Part shown: piece by piece, positions 20,813-22,293 of the stretch | Position numbering within the stretch: position 1 is the stretch's first letter | Layout: every line of letters starts with the position of its first letter | NCBI GenBank assembly: GCA_038212375.1 | Contig: JBBQUO010000013.1 | Location: 1-22,293, forward strand | Reading direction: 5' to 3' | DNA length: 22,293 bases | DNA from: JBGTNQ01 sp038212375 | GTDB taxonomy: Bacteria; Patescibacteriota; Minisyncoccia; Phycocordibacterales; Zambryskibacteraceae | The notes under the pieces: generated by a model | What the model was told of the DNA's origin: nothing | The model's input: only the letters and a program-made list of their open reading frames with translations | The model's database searches: none | Translations under genes and position numbers: made by a program

Positions 20813-20828
20813 CAAAAAAACGAAATCG
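20813..20828 (+). repeat. Shared 3' flank of tRNA-Ser, copy 1
   Basis: CAAAAAAACGAAATCG directly after the discriminator of tRNA-Ser(GCT). It aligns without gaps with 21170-21185 (CCAGAAAACGAAATCG) after the second tRNA-Ser; the last 12 bases are identical. Confidence 0.75.
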
Positions 20829-21082
20829 AATTTTGTACAATAGACACTGCAGAAGCACATTTTACAAAGTAAAATTTGAGAGAAAGTCTCCCAGACTTTC
20901 GTGAGAAATTTGAGGATTACAGATATATTTTCTTGAGCACAGGAAACTCCTGAGACAGGGCCTTAAAGTTATATGATGAGTCTGAATAAAATATTTCTGA
21001 AGGAATCTATTTATTTATCACATAAAATTTTATACTTTCGCAAATAGACTTAATTTGCTAGTCTACTTCACAGACGCCATAT
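20813..21082. other. Gene-free stretch between two tRNA-Ser genes
   Basis: 270 bp of AT-rich DNA with no convincing frame. It holds three small hairpins: ATTTTAC/GTAAAAT (20859-20875), GAAAGTCT/AGACTTTC (20882-20900) and CAGGA/TCCTG (about 20940-20953). The first bases repeat after the second tRNA. A TATACT box near 21031-21036 could serve the downstream tRNA. No terminator with a clear T-run is seen. Confidence 0.4.
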
Positions 21083-21172
21083 GGAGGATTGGATGAGTGG
21101 TTTAAATCAACGGTTTACTAAACCGTCGTTCCTTAATTGGAACCGTGAGTTCGAATCTCACATCCTCCGCCA
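21083..21172 (+). tRNA. tRNA-Ser-like with anticodon ACT, CCA encoded
   Basis: Class II cloverleaf with all stems paired: acceptor GGAGGAT/ATCCTCC, D-stem GAT/ATC with loop GAGTGGTTTAA, anticodon stem ACGGT/ACCGT with loop TTACTAA, so the anticodon is ACT (21117-21119, reading AGT Ser codons), variable arm GTTCC/GGAAC, T-stem GTGAG/CTCAC with loop TTCGAAT, and discriminator G, which with the long arm points to Ser. Unlike the four other tRNAs in the window it encodes CCA. A34 in a Ser tRNA of the AGN box is not part of the usual bacterial set, where GCT reads both AGT and AGC. The adjacent recombinase suggests it belongs to, or marks, a mobile element. Confidence 0.88.
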
Positions 21173-21185
21173 GAAAACGAAATCG
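21170..21185 (+). repeat. Shared 3' flank of tRNA-Ser, copy 2
   Basis: CCA plus GAAAACGAAATCG after the second tRNA-Ser, aligned with 20813-20828 at exactly the same distance from the discriminator base. Confidence 0.75.
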
Positions 21186-21307
21186 GTTTCTGAAGCAAAA
21201 ATATGGTCGGCCCGAAGTGCCGTCTGTTCTGAATTCCCGCCAAAAATTCCCGAATCCAAAAGGGTTTTCCACGCTCCGCGTGGCTCCTCGTTTGCCAATA
21301 TAATTTT
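21173..21307. other. Spacer between tRNA-Ser(ACT) and recombinase
   Basis: 135 bp, more GC-rich than the stretch before it. It contains a short hairpin CCACGC/GCGTGG (21269-21283) and no coding frame I can support. As it lies between a tRNA and a recombinase gene it is the likely place of an attachment site or element end. Confidence 0.4.
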
Positions 21308-22293
21308 ATGAATAATCACACCAGAAAGTTTTTTATCTATACTCGCAAAAGTACCGATACCGAAGATCGGCAGGTTAGAAGCATTTCGGATCAACTGGCC
21401 GAACTCAAAGAGTTAGCAGTTAAAGAACAAATTGATGTTGTAGATATTTTCGTGGAAAAACAAACCGCCAAGAGTCCGGGTCGGCCAGTATTTAATGAAA
21501 TGCTTCTCCGTATCGAGCAGGGTGAAGCAAGTGGGATTTTAGCGTGGCATCCTGATAGGTTAGCGAGAAACAGTGTTGATGGTGGAAAAGTTATCTACCT
21601 GCTCGATACGGGAAAAATCACCGAGCTTAAATTTCCAACTTTCTGGTGTGATCCGACACCGCAAGGAAAATTCATGCTTTCAATCGCTTTTTCGCAATCC
21701 AAGTATTATGTGGATAATTTGTCGGAAAATATAAAACGAGGTCATCGCAACAAAGTGAAAGACGGAATATGGCCTCAAATGGCTCCGCTGGGATATATGA
21801 ATAAAAATAGAATGATTGTTCCCGATATTATAAATGCTCCACTTATCAAAAAAACATTTGAGGCCTACGCAACTGGAGATTTCACTTTGCGCAAACTTCG
21901 CGACAAATTTAACGGACTTGGATTGAAGCGAAAAAGCGGAAAGGAACTTGCGGTGTCGAATTATCAAAAACTTCTCAAAAATCCTATCTACACTGGACTA
22001 ATGAGATATAACGGAGAGATTTTTGAGGGAAAGCACGAACCGATTATCACAAAGAAACTTTTTGATTCCGTTCAGGAAGTGATGAGTCGAAAATCTAAAC
22101 CGCATAGCAAAGGGCTGAAACCATTTTTATATAGAGGATTTTTCCGTTGTGGAGAATGTGGTTGTTTCATTACCACCGAGACACAAAAAGGTCATAACTA
22201 TTTGCGATGTACCAAACGGAAAAATCCTTGCTTGCAAAAATATGTCCGTGAAGAACTCATCACTTCTCAAATTCAAAATGAAATCAAAAAAGT
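21308..22293 (+). CDS. Large serine recombinase, C-terminus cut by window edge
   Basis: Open from ATG 21308 to the end of the window, 328 complete codons. The N-terminal resolvase domain starts FFIYTRKSTDTEDRQVRSI with the catalytic Ser15 and the following Arg-rich pattern, then AKSPGRPVFNEML, GILAWHPDRLARN and TPQGKFMLSIAFSQSKYYVDNLSENIKRG. The Recombinase domain follows (about 155-260: APLGYM, APLIKKTFEAYATGDFTLRKL, LLKNPIYTGLMRY), then a zinc ribbon (FRCGECGCFI...YLRCT...NPC, from about 278) and the beginning of a coiled coil. This architecture is that of integrases of phages and integrative elements. The form is one I know from many Parcubacteria genomes. No Shine-Dalgarno is seen (AATATAATTTT before ATG). 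Confidence 0.93.
   Translation, partial: MNNHTRKFFIYTRKSTDTEDRQVRSISDQLAELKELAVKEQIDVVDIFVEKQTAKSPGRPVFNEMLLRIEQGEASGILAWHPDRLARNSVDGGKVIYLLDTGKITELKFPTFWCDPTPQGKFMLSIAFSQSKYYVDNLSENIKRGHRNKVKDGIWPQMAPLGYMNKNRMIVPDIINAPLIKKTFEAYATGDFTLRKLRDKFNGLGLKRKSGKELAVSNYQKLLKNPIYTGLMRYNGEIFEGKHEPIITKKLFDSVQEVMSRKSKPHSKGLKPFLYRGFFRCGECGCFITTETQKGHNYLRCTKRKNPCLQKYVREELITSQIQNEIKK

Noticed and set aside
20882..20900. 8-bp hairpin GAAAGTCT/AGACTTTC as terminator of tRNA-Ser(GCT)
   Set aside because: There is no T-run after it (GTGAGAAATTTG), and it lies 70 bp after the tRNA.
21158..21394. 78-aa minus-strand frame over the recombinase start
   Set aside because: It is antisense to the recombinase and to the tRNA 3' end, with no recognisable product.
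1..22293. CRISPR array, rRNA genes or recoded TGA codons
   Set aside because: No regularly spaced repeats and no rRNA-like sequence were seen. TGA ends real genes (for example at 7636-7638), so the SR1/Gracilibacteria code does not apply.

Overview
The window looks like a chromosome fragment of a Candidate Phyla Radiation (Patescibacteria), most likely Parcubacteria-type, genome. Evidence: short intergenic gaps, many starts without a clear Shine-Dalgarno, AT-rich leaders, a compact type IV pilus (T4P) locus with very short pilins of the GFTLIELLVVIAIIGIL type, an NAD-dependent ligase with a WSFNDAF motif, a surface protein that appears to run into a peptidoglycan-binding repeat, and a serine recombinase of a kind I know from this group. 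TGA is used as a stop (for example at 7636-7638), so the code appears standard. This placement is from memory of gene families, not from a tree.

Left part (1-2620): the N-terminal 426 residues of a secreted Ig-like repeat protein (minus, cut by the window edge); a small acidic protein built of 11-residue repeats; tRNA-Asp(GTC) and an elongator-type tRNA(CAT) on the minus strand; and a divergent initiator tRNA-fMet on the plus strand. The two divergent tRNA transcripts each have a recognisable promoter with a 17-bp spacer. The stretch between the genes holds hairpins and fragments resembling tRNA 3' ends.

Middle part (2623-19976): one long minus-strand block. Read in the direction of transcription it is pilM, pilN-like, pilO-like, a small pilP-like membrane protein, pilB, a single-domain response regulator, pilT, pilC, two major-type pilins each followed by its own terminator, pilD, four pseudopilin-like genes (FimT/GspH-type, a large PilW-type with C-terminal carbohydrate-binding-like modules, PilV-type, PilX-type), then ligA, gatC, gatA and a two-TM protein with a C-terminal HEPN-like motif. 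Together the pil genes encode a complete inner-membrane T4P machine: PilM/N/O alignment complex, PilC platform, PilB extension and PilT retraction ATPases, PilD peptidase, major pilins and a minor pilin set. No secretin is present in the window. The 509-residue minor pilin with lectin-like modules is the best candidate for a pilus-tip adhesin.

Right part (20034-22293): divergent comF-like phosphoribosyltransferase, tRNA-Ser(GCT), then a second class II tRNA with anticodon ACT and an encoded CCA, followed by a large serine recombinase that runs off the end. The two tRNA-Ser genes share the same 3' flank, so this looks like the edge of an integrated element.
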